Positions 28,620-37,549 of a DNA stretch of 64,000 bases are shown here, one piece after another; the stretch's first letter is position 1; the number at the start of each line of letters is the position of its first letter. A program made the translations under genes and the position numbers. The notes beneath the pieces are model-generated. The model worked only from the letters and a program-made list of their open reading frames with translations, searched no databases and had not been told where the DNA came from. This DNA is from Comamonadaceae bacterium (GTDB lineage Bacteria > Pseudomonadota > Gammaproteobacteria > Burkholderiales > Burkholderiaceae_C): contig JAIXUC010000025.1 in assembly GCA_027483665.1 (NCBI GenBank), positions 1 to 64,000 of the forward strand. Direction: 5' to 3'.

Positions 28620-29837
28620 ATGAGTTCAACCACTGCTGCCTTCCCGGTGCCCTTGCGCGATGATGCGGCCATCATCGGCTTGGTTGGACTGGCACACGCC
28701 AGCTCGCACTTTGCGCACCTGCTGTTGCCGCTGATGTTTCCTGTCTTTGTCCAGACCTTTGGTTTCACCTATGCAGAACTCGGGTTGTTGATGAGCGCTT
28801 TCTTCGTGGTGTCGGGGGTGGGGCAGGCATCCGCAGGTTTTTTGGTCGACCGCTGCGGTGCCCGCCCGGTTCTATTCGCAGCCTTAGGTTTTTTTGTGGC
28901 TGCTTGTGTGGTGGCGGCGCAGGCGGACAGCTATGGCATGTTGATGCTGGCCGCTGTTCTGGCAGGGCTGGGCAATGCGTCTTTTCACCCCGTTGATTTC
29001 ACGATCCTCAATCAACGCGTGTCTTCTCCCAGGCTGGGATACGCATTCAGTGCACACGGCCTGACTGGTAACTTGGGCTGGGCTGCAGCACCCGTTTTCA
29101 TGGCGGGAATTGCGGCCTTGCACGGCTGGAGAGCCAGTTACTGGGCGGCCGCCCTGATGTTCTCACTGGTTTTGCTGGTTCTGTTGATTCAGCGCGACAA
29201 GCTCAGCACGGTACCGACCCGCCTGTCAGTCAATGACCGCGCCGCGCCGGCGCAAAGCAGTCTGGCTTTCGTCCGCTTGCCCGTGGTGTGGTGGTGCTTT
29301 TCATTCTTCCTGTTGTCAACCATCACCCTGGCCGTGGTGCAGAACTTTTCGGTGTCGATCCTGCAGGCAGTCCACTCGGTGAGTTTTGAAGCAGCCACGC
29401 TCACCCTGACGGGTTACATGCTCAGTGGTGCTGCGGGTATGTTGGTGGGGGGGGTGGTGGCAGCGCGCATGGACAGCAGCGACCGAGTGGTGGCGGTCTG
29501 CATGGGCAGCGCAGCTTTTCTTCTGGCTATTTGCGCCACCGGGTGGCTTGGTGGCGTTGGCACCATGGTGGTTCTTGCAATGACTGGTTTTGCGCTCGGC
29601 ATCGGTGGACCGTCGCGCGACATGATGATCAAAAAGGCCACGCCACCGGGAGCGACTGGTCGGGTCTATGGATTGGTCTACTCGGGTCTGGATGTTGGTT
29701 TTGCTTTGTCGCCGCTGATGTTTGGGTTGCTCATGGACCGTGGTTTGTACGGTCTCACTTTGGCCGGAGCTGCGGCTGTGCTGTTATTGGCCGTTGTCGC
29801 AGCACTGGGCGTGGGTCGTCGATCGGTGAGTGCCTAG
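28620..29837 (+). CDS. MFS transporter, fosmidomycin-resistance/Fsr-like
   Basis: A 405-residue major-facilitator protein with about 12 hydrophobic segments and the family-A loop signature FLVDRCGARPVL between segments 2 and 3. The stretch GLGNASFHPVDFTILN resembles a motif I associate with the Fsr/cyanate-type branch. Substrate unknown. It follows clpB after 150 bases and precedes the DUF1631 gene by nine bases, so those two may be co-transcribed. Confidence 0.8.
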   Translation: MSSTTAAFPVPLRDDAAIIGLVGLAHASSHFAHLLLPLMFPVFVQTFGFTYAELGLLMSAFFVVSGVGQASAGFLVDRCGARPVLFAALGFFVAACVVAAQADSYGMLMLAAVLAGLGNASFHPVDFTILNQRVSSPRLGYAFSAHGLTGNLGWAAAPVFMAGIAALHGWRASYWAAALMFSLVLLVLLIQRDKLSTVPTRLSVNDRAAPAQSSLAFVRLPVVWWCFSFFLLSTITLAVVQNFSVSILQAVHSVSFEAATLTLTGYMLSGAAGMLVGGVVAARMDSSDRVVAVCMGSAAFLLAICATGWLGGVGTMVVLAMTGFALGIGGPSRDMMIKKATPPGATGRVYGLVYSGLDVGFALSPLMFGLLMDRGLYGLTLAGAAAVLLLAVVAALGVGRRSVSA

Positions 29838-29846
29838 GATCGTTCG

Positions 29847-32399
29847 ATGGCAGCCAGACCCAACCCTGCAGCGCTTGGCGCCACCCTGAACCGAGCGGCG
29901 GAGCTGGCAGGCCCGTTGCTTGGACGCTGTATCGACCAAGGCCTAGACGCCATGATGGACGCAGAGCGTCGGGCCCTGCAGGCAGTGACGCGCAATGAGC
30001 TCAGCTTGGCAATGGCCGAGTTGTCCCGGGCTCGAGACGCTTGGCTTTTGGCCTACCCCGCTGCCTTAGCGAAGGTTTTCAAGCAAATCCAGGTTGAAGA
30101 TTCAGAAAAGGCCTTGCTCGACGACAAAGAGGATTCTGGCGCTGCGCCTTTGGAGCGCAAGGGAAGTTCCACCGCTCCGCGCGATGTCGCAAGCCAGGCC
30201 TTCGGATCGCTCGATGGCCTTAGCCTGGTTGACGAAGCCACCCTCAGCCGCGGCATAGAGTCCTCGCGGTTGCTGCAAGTGGCAGGCTCCATGATGGAGC
30301 AGTCGCTGCAGCAACTGCATGCTTATGTCGGTGCGCTTCAGGGCTTCGCTCGCATGCAGCCCGACCGCAATCCACTGCGCCCCGAAGTGTTTGTGCGTGG
30401 GCTGGAGCAGCTCATGGCGGACAAGCCGCTGCCAACGCTGGCTTCGGTATCCGTGGTTTATCGGTATCTGGCGCGCCCTCTCGGTTCGGAGCTATCCGGC
30501 CTGTACGACACCCTGGTGGCGCAGTTGCAGGTAAGCGGTGCCAAGCCGGTGGGTTTTCGCGTCATTGCCCAGGCCAATGCCCCGCGCTCAGGCGGGTCGA
30601 AGGAAGGCGGTGGCCTTGGTGAAATTGGTGCGGGTGGTGGTGCCCCTGGCTCGGGCGGCGGCTTTGGCGGTAGCGGCAATTTCTGGCCGGCTGACGGCTG
30701 GGACCCCAATTCTGTGGAGGTCATGGAGGCAGGGCTCGATGAATTTCTGGCGCACGGTGGCTCCGTACCTGGCTTGCGGCAAAACCTTGGTGCCACTTAC
30801 TACGAGCGCGTAGAGGCGGAAATTGTTCGCATCGCGGCGCTGCGCGGCCAGGTTTCGCAAGCGCCACTGATTGTTCCTGCTGCGCTCGTGGACACCTCCC
30901 TGCCACCGGTCGACCGCCCACGACCAGCGGTGCAGGTCAGCAGTCAGCTCCGCGAGGACTGGGGCGTCTTGGCCGATGCGGTGGAGCGAGAACTTGCGCG
31001 AGCCAAGCTCTTGAAGGAGGCGACAGAAAGCACCCAGGTGCTGGGCGTCCAAGCGGTTCGCGGTCTGGTCAGCGAAGTTGTCACCGACGAACGCTTGATC
31101 GGGCCGGTGCGTGAAGCAATGGTCGCTCTTGAGCCATCGCTGATGCGCTTGGCCATGCAAACCCCAGAGTTTTTCCGCGACGAGGAGCACCCAGGGCGTC
31201 AGTTGATGGAGGCTGTGGCGCAGCGCAGCTTCAAGTACAACGATGAGCTGAGCCCAGGCTTCCAGGCCTTCATGGAGCCTGTGGCAGAGACCGTCAAATC
31301 CCTCAGTGCGCAAGCGCTTGCAACCCAAGAGTCTTTTCAGCAGGCTCTGCAGGTTCTTGAAGACCATTGGGCTGGGCAAGACCAACAAGAGGCCGAAGCG
31401 CGGGCGCGCATGGTCGACGCGCTTCAGTACGCCGAGGACCGACAAAAGCTGGCAGACCAGATCGCGTGGGAGATCAGCCTTCGCCCCGATCTGGCTGGTG
31501 TGCCCAACATGGTGCTCGACTTCATCTATGGCCAGTGGTCGCTGGTGATGGCGCACGCCAGGCTGAAATCGGATGCTTCCGAGATGGACCCGGGTGGTTA
31601 CGGCGCAGTCATCAACGACCTGATCTGGAGCGTCAAGGCGGAAAACACCCTGCGTGAGCCCAAGCGCATGATTGCCATGGTCCCGCCTTTGGTTCGTACC
31701 CTCCACGAAGGCTTGCGGATGCTCGGTCAGCACCCCCGGGAGTCAGAGAGCTTCTTCGATGCATTGCTCACCCTGCACGATCCGGTGCTGCGGCTGCGGC
31801 TGGCAAAACGCCGCAAAGATGGGTTGGACTCCCTGCCGGTGCCACTGGACGGCTCGCCTGCTGTCGATTCAAGCGGCATGCCGCTGGAGGCAGGTCAAGT
31901 GGTCATCGATTCTGGGCGGATGGCCTTGATGGCGCACGACCCCTACAGGCAGGGCGAGCGAGTGCAGCCCCAACGGGGTGAACATTTGTGGCTGGGCGAG
32001 TCCGAACAACAAGCCGCGGGGTTTGAAGAAACACAGCCACCTGCGTTTTATGACTCATCGAGCATTGACAGCAAATCCATGGACGACTCGACCGAAGAGC
32101 TGGACGCTGGTTCCGTAGACGCTTTGCTCGATGGCTTGGCTACTGGAACCTGGGTGGATCTGTGTACCAAACAGCGCTGGGTGCGGGCACAAGTTGTTTT
32201 CGCTGGAGAACGTGGCCGCGTTTTCATGATGGTCAGCGAAGGTGGTCAGCCCCACACCATGACACGGCGCAGTTGCGCGCGTCTGGTCAAGGGCCGTTCA
32301 CTGCGGCTGGTACCTTCGCACGAGGTCGTCGGCCAAGCGCTGGGCAACATGCGTCAGCGTCGTCGGCAAAAGAACGCCAAGGCAGCGCAGCCTGAATAG
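29847..32399 (+). CDS. DUF1631 family protein
   Basis: An 850-residue cytoplasmic protein with no signal peptide or membrane segment. It fits DUF1631, a family seen mainly in beta- and gammaproteobacteria and of unknown function. It is mostly helical, with a Gly/Ser-rich linker at about residues 250-282, an acidic Ser/Asp-rich stretch near residues 740-755, and a C-terminal module (TGTWVDLCTKQRWVRAQVVF to LVKGRSLRLV) that looks like a small beta barrel of PilZ type, though I could not see the full PilZ RxxxR motif. Recognition rests on overall pattern, so the family name is moderately sure. Confidence 0.7.
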   Translation: MAARPNPAALGATLNRAAELAGPLLGRCIDQGLDAMMDAERRALQAVTRNELSLAMAELSRARDAWLLAYPAALAKVFKQIQVEDSEKALLDDKEDSGAAPLERKGSSTAPRDVASQAFGSLDGLSLVDEATLSRGIESSRLLQVAGSMMEQSLQQLHAYVGALQGFARMQPDRNPLRPEVFVRGLEQLMADKPLPTLASVSVVYRYLARPLGSELSGLYDTLVAQLQVSGAKPVGFRVIAQANAPRSGGSKEGGGLGEIGAGGGAPGSGGGFGGSGNFWPADGWDPNSVEVMEAGLDEFLAHGGSVPGLRQNLGATYYERVEAEIVRIAALRGQVSQAPLIVPAALVDTSLPPVDRPRPAVQVSSQLREDWGVLADAVERELARAKLLKEATESTQVLGVQAVRGLVSEVVTDERLIGPVREAMVALEPSLMRLAMQTPEFFRDEEHPGRQLMEAVAQRSFKYNDELSPGFQAFMEPVAETVKSLSAQALATQESFQQALQVLEDHWAGQDQQEAEARARMVDALQYAEDRQKLADQIAWEISLRPDLAGVPNMVLDFIYGQWSLVMAHARLKSDASEMDPGGYGAVINDLIWSVKAENTLREPKRMIAMVPPLVRTLHEGLRMLGQHPRESESFFDALLTLHDPVLRLRLAKRRKDGLDSLPVPLDGSPAVDSSGMPLEAGQVVIDSGRMALMAHDPYRQGERVQPQRGEHLWLGESEQQAAGFEETQPPAFYDSSSIDSKSMDDSTEELDAGSVDALLDGLATGTWVDLCTKQRWVRAQVVFAGERGRVFMMVSEGGQPHTMTRRSCARLVKGRSLRLVPSHEVVGQALGNMRQRRRQKNAKAAQPE

Positions 32400-32439
32400 T
32401 CGGGCCTGTGCCCCGCCTTTGCTTGGATCGTCGATTCCC

Positions 32440-34158
32440 GTGACCAGCTTTTCAACTCCGGTTCCCGCTCAGCTGGCGGGGCATCTGCTGGTGGACTGTC
32501 TGGTGGCGCAAGGCGTCACCCATGCTTTCGGCGTTCCAGGCGAGAGCTTCCTCGCGGTACTGGACGGCTTGCACGACCGGACAGATCGCATCCAGTTCAT
32601 CGTTAACCGCCAAGAGGGTGGCGCTGCCTTCATGGCCGAGGCCCACGGCAAGCTCACAGGGCGGCCCGGTGTGTGCTTTGTCACCCGCGGTCCTGGCGCC
32701 ACAAACGCCTCGATTGGCGTTCACACCGCCTTCCAGGATTCGACGCCGATGGTGCTTTTTGTCGGTGATGTCGCCAGCGACACGCGCGACCGGGAAGCCT
32801 TTCAAGAGGTGGACTTCTTCTCATTTTTTGGACCCTTGGCCAAGCGGGTCGAGCGGATCGACGATGCACGTCGGATTCCAGAGTACGTGGCGCGGGCGTT
32901 TGCAACTGCGATGAACGGGCGTCCCGGCCCAGTTGTGCTGGTTTTGCCAGAAGACATGCTCATGCAGTCAGTCAACACGCAACCCCTGCCGCGGATCGAG
33001 CCAGTGCAAGCTTGGAGCGATCCGGGCGCCCTGCGCGAACTGCGCGCCATGCTCATGCGAAGCGAACGGCCCTTGGTCATTGCCGGCGGCGGCGGCTGGA
33101 CCCGGCAGGCAGCCCAGGCCTTGCAGCGTTTCGCAGAGAACTGGCACCTGCCCGTGGGCAACGCATTTCGCTTTCAAGACACTTTTGACTGCGACCATCC
33201 GCTGTACGCAGGCGACGTCGGTATCGGCATCAACCCGAAACTGGCGCAGCGAGTGCGCGATGCCGATCTGGTGCTGGCGCTCGGCGTGCGCCTGGGCGAG
33301 ATGACCACCAGCGGCTACACCCTGCTGCAAGCGCCACGTAGCGCGCAAACCTTGGTCCATGTGCATGCCAGCCCAGAAGAGCTCCATCGGGTGTATCAGG
33401 CGGATTTGGCCATCTGCGCCACCATGAACGCCGCAGCACGCTCATTGGAGGTTCTCAGCGCACCTGCGGACTTGCCTTGGCTGTCATGGAGTGCCGCGGC
33501 GCAGGTCGACTACCGAGCCAACATCGATCTGGCCAATCATGGTTTGCGGCTTCCTGGCGAAATCGATATGCCAGCGATCATTGGTGTGTTGCAGCGGTGT
33601 CTTCCAGAAGATGCCGTGCTCACCAACGGTGCTGGTAATTTCGCGAGTTGGCTGCACCGCTTCTACCGCTACCCAGGCTTGGCCCGTGGTCACAAAACGC
33701 AGTTGGCCCCGACCAACGGAGCCATGGGTTATGGGGTCCCTGCAGGCATCGCAGCCGCCATCACCACGGGTCGCTGCTCGTTCACTATCGCGGGTGACGG
33801 TGATTTTTTGATGAATGGCCAAGAGCTGGCCACAGCGGTGCAGTACGGTGCCAAGTCCATCGTGCTTCTTTTGGACAACGGCATGTACGGCACCATCCGA
33901 ATGCATCAGGAGCGAGAGTTTCCCAAGCGCTTGTCCGGCTCCGCCCTGAGTAACCCGGACTTCTGCGCTTTGGCGCTGGCGTACGGATACGCCTCCCAGC
34001 GCGTGGAGCGAACTGAGCAATTTGAGCCCGCTTTGAAAGCTGCTCTGGCGCGTGACGTCGGCACCGTGATCGTGGTTCCACTCAACCCTGAAGTGATCTC
34101 CACTCGAAGCAGCCTGACAGACATTCAAAGCGCTGCTCTGGTGCGCCAACAAGCCTGA
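32440..34158 (+). CDS. Thiamine-diphosphate enzyme, acetolactate synthase-like large subunit
   Basis: A 572-residue three-domain ThDP enzyme related to acetolactate synthase, glyoxylate carboligase and benzoylformate decarboxylase. The catalytic glutamate lies in FGVPGESFLAVLDG (Glu35), the central domain in VIAGGGGWTRQA, and the ThDP-Mg motif in GDGDFLMNGQELATA (from about residue 452) ending LLLDNGMYG. The region VTRGPGATNASIGVHTAFQD is typical of acetolactate synthases. No regulatory small subunit gene is adjacent, so a catabolic or unassigned carboligase or decarboxylase role is likely. The start is taken as GTG at 32440 (VTSFSTPVPAQLAG); a TTG seven codons earlier is possible. Confidence 0.82.
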   Translation: MTSFSTPVPAQLAGHLLVDCLVAQGVTHAFGVPGESFLAVLDGLHDRTDRIQFIVNRQEGGAAFMAEAHGKLTGRPGVCFVTRGPGATNASIGVHTAFQDSTPMVLFVGDVASDTRDREAFQEVDFFSFFGPLAKRVERIDDARRIPEYVARAFATAMNGRPGPVVLVLPEDMLMQSVNTQPLPRIEPVQAWSDPGALRELRAMLMRSERPLVIAGGGGWTRQAAQALQRFAENWHLPVGNAFRFQDTFDCDHPLYAGDVGIGINPKLAQRVRDADLVLALGVRLGEMTTSGYTLLQAPRSAQTLVHVHASPEELHRVYQADLAICATMNAAARSLEVLSAPADLPWLSWSAAAQVDYRANIDLANHGLRLPGEIDMPAIIGVLQRCLPEDAVLTNGAGNFASWLHRFYRYPGLARGHKTQLAPTNGAMGYGVPAGIAAAITTGRCSFTIAGDGDFLMNGQELATAVQYGAKSIVLLLDNGMYGTIRMHQEREFPKRLSGSALSNPDFCALALAYGYASQRVERTEQFEPALKAALARDVGTVIVVPLNPEVISTRSSLTDIQSAALVRQQA

Positions 34159-34245
34159 AGGTGGTTCAGCCGCAGTGCAGCCCCGTTTTTGGGCAGCGGG
34201 CAGTTGGTGTTTCGCGAGCAAGCCTCGCCAGCCTGCACCCATGAA

Positions 34246-34273
34246 AAAGGCCGGTAAAAACCGGCCTTTGAAT
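34246..34273 (-). terminator. Terminator after the SWIB/histone-like gene
   Basis: AAAGGCCGG and CCGGCCTTT pair around a short A/T loop. Read on the minus strand the stem is followed by T residues; it lies about 40 bases after the stop of the gene at 34308. It may also serve the convergent ThDP gene. Confidence 0.75.
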
Positions 34274-34307
34274 CGACATGGCTCGCTGTGCGCGGGCCAT
34301 GTTGTTG

Positions 34308-34745
34308 TTACTTCACATGCTTGCCGATCAGGGCCGCGAGCTCAAACATCGATACCTGCGCCTTGCCGAAGATTTCCTTCAGCTTGGCGTCTGCATTGAT
34401 GTTGCGCTTGTTCACAGCGTCTTGCAGCTTGTTCTTCTTGATGTATGCCCACAGCTTGCTAACCACCTCGGTACGCGGCAGTGGGGTAGGACCTACCACT
34501 GCTGCCAAGGCTGGGCTGGGCGTCAAGGCCTTCATGAAGGCTGCATTGGGGGTGCGCTTCTTGGCTGGTGCTTTCTTAGCTGGAGCCGCCTTTTTCGCTG
34601 GTGCGACCTTTTTAGCCGGAGCCGCCTTCTTAGCGGGCGCTGCCTTTTTTGCTGGAGCCGCCTTCTTGGCTGGAGCCGCCTTTTTGGCTGGAGCGGCTTT
34701 CTTCGCCGGCGCCTTTTTTGCTGGAGCTTTTTTTGCAGTTGCCAT
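34308..34745 (-). CDS. Histone H1-like tail fused to a SWIB/MDM2 domain
   Basis: A 145-residue basic protein. Residues 1 to about 62 are almost only Ala, Lys and Pro in repeats of the PAKKAA type, like eukaryotic H1 tails and Pseudomonas AlgP. The C-terminal 80 residues form a SWIB domain (LAAVVGPTPLPRTEVVSKLW, then the IKKNKLQDAVNKRNINADAK block). Such proteins occur in Burkholderiales and chlamydiae and are thought to bind DNA or nucleoid. The start MATAKKAPAKK has an AGAAGGAAA site. Its repeats are prone to length change by slippage. Confidence 0.88.
   Translation of the reverse strand: MATAKKAPAKKAPAKKAAPAKKAAPAKKAAPAKKAAPAKKAAPAKKVAPAKKAAPAKKAPAKKRTPNAAFMKALTPSPALAAVVGPTPLPRTEVVSKLWAYIKKNKLQDAVNKRNINADAKLKEIFGKAQVSMFELAALIGKHVK
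34560..34739. repeat. Short tandem repeats encoding Ala-Lys-Pro tail
   Basis: Degenerate units of about 15 and 18 bases encoding PAKKA or APAKKA run through the 5' part of the SWIB gene. Third-position changes between copies show that the repeat is kept at the protein level. Confidence 0.8.
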
Positions 34746-34965
34746 GGTTGGATTTCCTTCTGTGAGTTTTGATGTCACCAGACGCCATCGCTCTCTATGG
34801 AGGGTGTGAGTCGGCATCGCGGATGCTAATGGAGAAAAAACCTGTTTCCAAGGGGAAGAACGCTTTTTTCCCTCTGAGATGTTGCTTTTTTCGACGGTGC
34901 ACGGCGCGCAGCTGGACTGCGCTCATCGCTATGCTTTGCTGACTCAGGGACATCGGAGTGAATTC

Positions 34966-35520
34966 ATGGACGCAAACACTGCCAACTTGTCGACGCAGCC
35001 CGTGCCTGCTTTTGCCACCTGTGATTTGTGCGACGTTCATAAACACCAGTTGGGCACGGGCTTTCATGTGTTGTCGGGAACCCTGGTGCACTATGGGCGC
35101 AACAGGCGCTTTGCGGGGCCCGTTCGCACTGTCAAGTGCTACGAGGACAACTCCTTGGTGAAGGCTGCGCTGGAGTCGTCGTCTTGGGTTGAAGCGGGCG
35201 GCCAGCGCTGGTCTGCGGTGCTCGTCGTCGATGGTGGCGGTTCCATGCAAAAAGCTTTGCTTGGTGGCCTGCTTGGGGCAGCTGCAGTCCGCAACGGCTG
35301 GGCCGGCGTGGTGGTGGACGGCTGCGTGCGGGACGTCGCCGAGCTGCGCGAATTGTCTGTCGGCATCCTGGCGCGCTCCAGCGTTCCGATGCCCACTGAG
35401 CGACGCGGACAGGGCTTGGCCGATGTGCCTGTTCTGCTAATGGGCCACTGGGTTCACCCGGGCGACTGGTTGTACGCCGACGAAGACGGCATCGTGCTCT
35501 CGTCAGCGCCTTTGATTTGA
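34966..35520 (+). CDS. RraA-family protein (RNase E regulator or 4-hydroxy-4-methyl-2-oxoglutarate aldolase)
   Basis: A 184-residue protein of the RraA/HMG aldolase superfamily. It has ATCDLCDVH near the N-terminus and GG-x20-RD (GGLLG to CVRD), the metal and substrate motif of class II HMG/CHA aldolases. That motif suggests an aldolase, but RraA proteins of this size are also annotated as RNase E inhibitors and sequence alone does not settle it. The start MDANTANL follows a GGAGTG site. Its stop overlaps the convergent EamA gene by 18 bases. Confidence 0.85.
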   Translation: MDANTANLSTQPVPAFATCDLCDVHKHQLGTGFHVLSGTLVHYGRNRRFAGPVRTVKCYEDNSLVKAALESSSWVEAGGQRWSAVLVVDGGGSMQKALLGGLLGAAAVRNGWAGVVVDGCVRDVAELRELSVGILARSSVPMPTERRGQGLADVPVLLMGHWVHPGDWLYADEDGIVLSSAPLI

Positions 35521-36438
35521 GCGGCCCGTGGTTGCGAGCCAAACGCCTGCCAGCGCCATGGCAAACGCGCACCATTGCAGCGGGCCGATGTGCTCGCCCA
35601 ACACCCCCACACCCACCAAAGCGGCCGAGACCGGCAACATCACCGTGAAAACACCCGCTTGGGCTGCCGGCACTTGGCGCAAGCCCGTCATCCAGAGCCA
35701 TACAGTCCACACGCTGGCTGCCATCGCATAAAACACCAAAAGCAGCCAGATACCCGCGGCCACCGAGCTGAAATCGAAGCCCCAAGCGACCCACAAGCCC
35801 ATCGGTGTCATCAAGGCCAGGCCCCACAGGTTGATCAGCGCGCTGATGCGGCGTGGCCCCAGCGAGCCAGTCAACCGTTTGCCGATGACCGCATAGGCTG
35901 CTTCGCACAACACGGCACCAAAAACCAAGAGATTGCCGAACCACGCGTGGTGCTGTGTTGCCTGCTGCGAGGCGTCCTTACCGAACGCCAGCAACCCGAT
36001 GCCGCCTGCGCTGAACGCCACGGCAGCCCAGACGCGCGGGGTCACTTGCTCTCGCAGCACAGCCCAGCTCAAGAGTGCGACAGTGGCCGGGATGCTGGCC
36101 ATGATGACGCCCGCGGAAACGGCGCTGGTCATGCTGACGCCGTAGAGCATGAAGATCGAGAACAAAAAGTTGCCCAACAACGACTCCAAAAACACCCATC
36201 CTTTGGTGGCCCGGCTCATGGCGGGCTCATCGCTGGGTTTTGGAAGCCAGTGCAGCATGGCGAGTGCGCCGATCAAAAAGCGCAGCCACGCCAGTAAAAA
36301 GATGGGCAGGGCAACAGCCAATGGCTTGGAGAGCGCTACATAGCTGCCTACCAACGCCATGCTCAGGGCCAGGCAGCCATAGGCAAGCCATGGGGTTGGA
36401 GGCGCTTGCTGGTTGCTGGTGCTGGTGTGATCCTGCAT
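35503..36438 (-). CDS. DMT-family permease with EamA domains
   Basis: A 311-residue inner-membrane protein with about ten hydrophobic helices forming two EamA repeats, as in drug/metabolite exporters such as YdcZ/RhaT relatives. Examples are YGCLALSMALVGSYVALSKP at the start and GVFTVMLPVSAALVGVGVLGE in the second repeat. Substrate unknown. It is divergent from the ureohydrolase of the polyamine locus, so export of an amine or amino acid is possible but unsupported. Confidence 0.82.
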   Translation of the reverse strand: MQDHTSTSNQQAPPTPWLAYGCLALSMALVGSYVALSKPLAVALPIFLLAWLRFLIGALAMLHWLPKPSDEPAMSRATKGWVFLESLLGNFLFSIFMLYGVSMTSAVSAGVIMASIPATVALLSWAVLREQVTPRVWAAVAFSAGGIGLLAFGKDASQQATQHHAWFGNLLVFGAVLCEAAYAVIGKRLTGSLGPRRISALINLWGLALMTPMGLWVAWGFDFSSVAAGIWLLLVFYAMAASVWTVWLWMTGLRQVPAAQAGVFTVMLPVSAALVGVGVLGEHIGPLQWCAFAMALAGVWLATTGRSNQRR

Positions 36439-36587
36439 GGAGGGGTCGACTGTATAGACCGCGCATAGCCTGATGGACGGACGTTCCTGGCTTACTGGCC
36501 CTCCATGGCCCCACTCGATTGGACCTCTGAGGCGCTCGCGGGTGCGCTAACGTCAAAAGCTACTTTCAACACTCGCAGGCCACCACC

Positions 36588-37544
36588 ATGAGCATCGGAC
36601 AGTTTGCCTACGCCATGAACAGCAACCGTTTCATGGCCTGCGCGCCCCTGAATAAACAGACCTTTGCCTTGGCAGGTGTGCCTTTTGACGGCGCGGTGAC
36701 CAACCGTCCGGGCGCGCGCTTCGGACCGCAAGAGGTCAGGCGCGCAAGCTTGATGTTTTGCGATGGCATTCATCCTGTGTTCGACGTTTCGCCCATCGAT
36801 CATTTAGGAGACGCTGGTGACATGCGCTTGCCAAATGCGTCGGGCCTGGCAGAGGTGCGCAGCCAAATTCAGAGCCAAGCGCTGGCGCTCATGACGGCCC
36901 ACCACTGCGTGTTCATTGGTGGGGATCACTCGGTCACTTTGCCTTTGCTGCGTGCGGCGCGCCAAGGCGTCAGCGAGCCGCTGGCTCTGGTGCATTTCGA
37001 TGCCCACTGCGACACTTGGACACAGCACTTCGACGAGCCCTCCGGGCACGGAACCTGGACCTATGAGGCCATCCAGGAAGGGCTGGTAAGCGCCGAACAC
37101 ACGGTGCAGATTGGCCTGCGCTCCAGTGGCGACCGCGCAGCGCGTCAGTACGTGCAAGACCAAGGTGGCCTGATCTACGCCGCTCGTCAACTGCGGGGCC
37201 TCGACGGTGATGGCTTGTCGGGAGTGATTGATAACGTGCTGGCGCGCATCGGCCAGCGGCCGTGCTATCTCACCTTGGACATCGACGTTCTAGACCCTGC
37301 ATTCGCGCCAGGCACCGGCACGCCCGAGCCCGGTGGCCTGAGCACCTCACAGGTACTGACCGTGCTTGAAGGCCTGATACCCCTGAACATGGTGGCCATG
37401 GATTGCTGTGAAGTGGCACCCGCTTACGATCACGCCGAGCTCACCTCCAATGCCGCGGCGACCCTGATCTGGACTTACCTCAGTGGGCAAGCATCCAAGT
37501 CCATTCACCCGGTAGCCGCCAGCGGCGGCCGTCTGCGAGGCTGA
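36588..37544 (+). CDS. speB: Agmatinase-family ureohydrolase
   Basis: A 318-residue dimanganese ureohydrolase that would release urea from agmatine to give putrescine, or from a related guanidino acid such as guanidinobutyrate. All six metal ligands are present: His114 in GGDHSV, Asp138/His140/Asp142 in HFDAHCDT, and Asp231/Asp233 in LTLDIDVLD. The motif DPAFAPGTGTPEPGGL follows. Leading a putrescine-catabolism locus, agmatinase is the best guess. The next gene begins five bases after its stop, so it is in an operon with puuB. Confidence 0.88.
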   Translation: MSIGQFAYAMNSNRFMACAPLNKQTFALAGVPFDGAVTNRPGARFGPQEVRRASLMFCDGIHPVFDVSPIDHLGDAGDMRLPNASGLAEVRSQIQSQALALMTAHHCVFIGGDHSVTLPLLRAARQGVSEPLALVHFDAHCDTWTQHFDEPSGHGTWTYEAIQEGLVSAEHTVQIGLRSSGDRAARQYVQDQGGLIYAARQLRGLDGDGLSGVIDNVLARIGQRPCYLTLDIDVLDPAFAPGTGTPEPGGLSTSQVLTVLEGLIPLNMVAMDCCEVAPAYDHAELTSNAAATLIWTYLSGQASKSIHPVAASGGRLRG

Positions 37545-37549
37545 AGACC

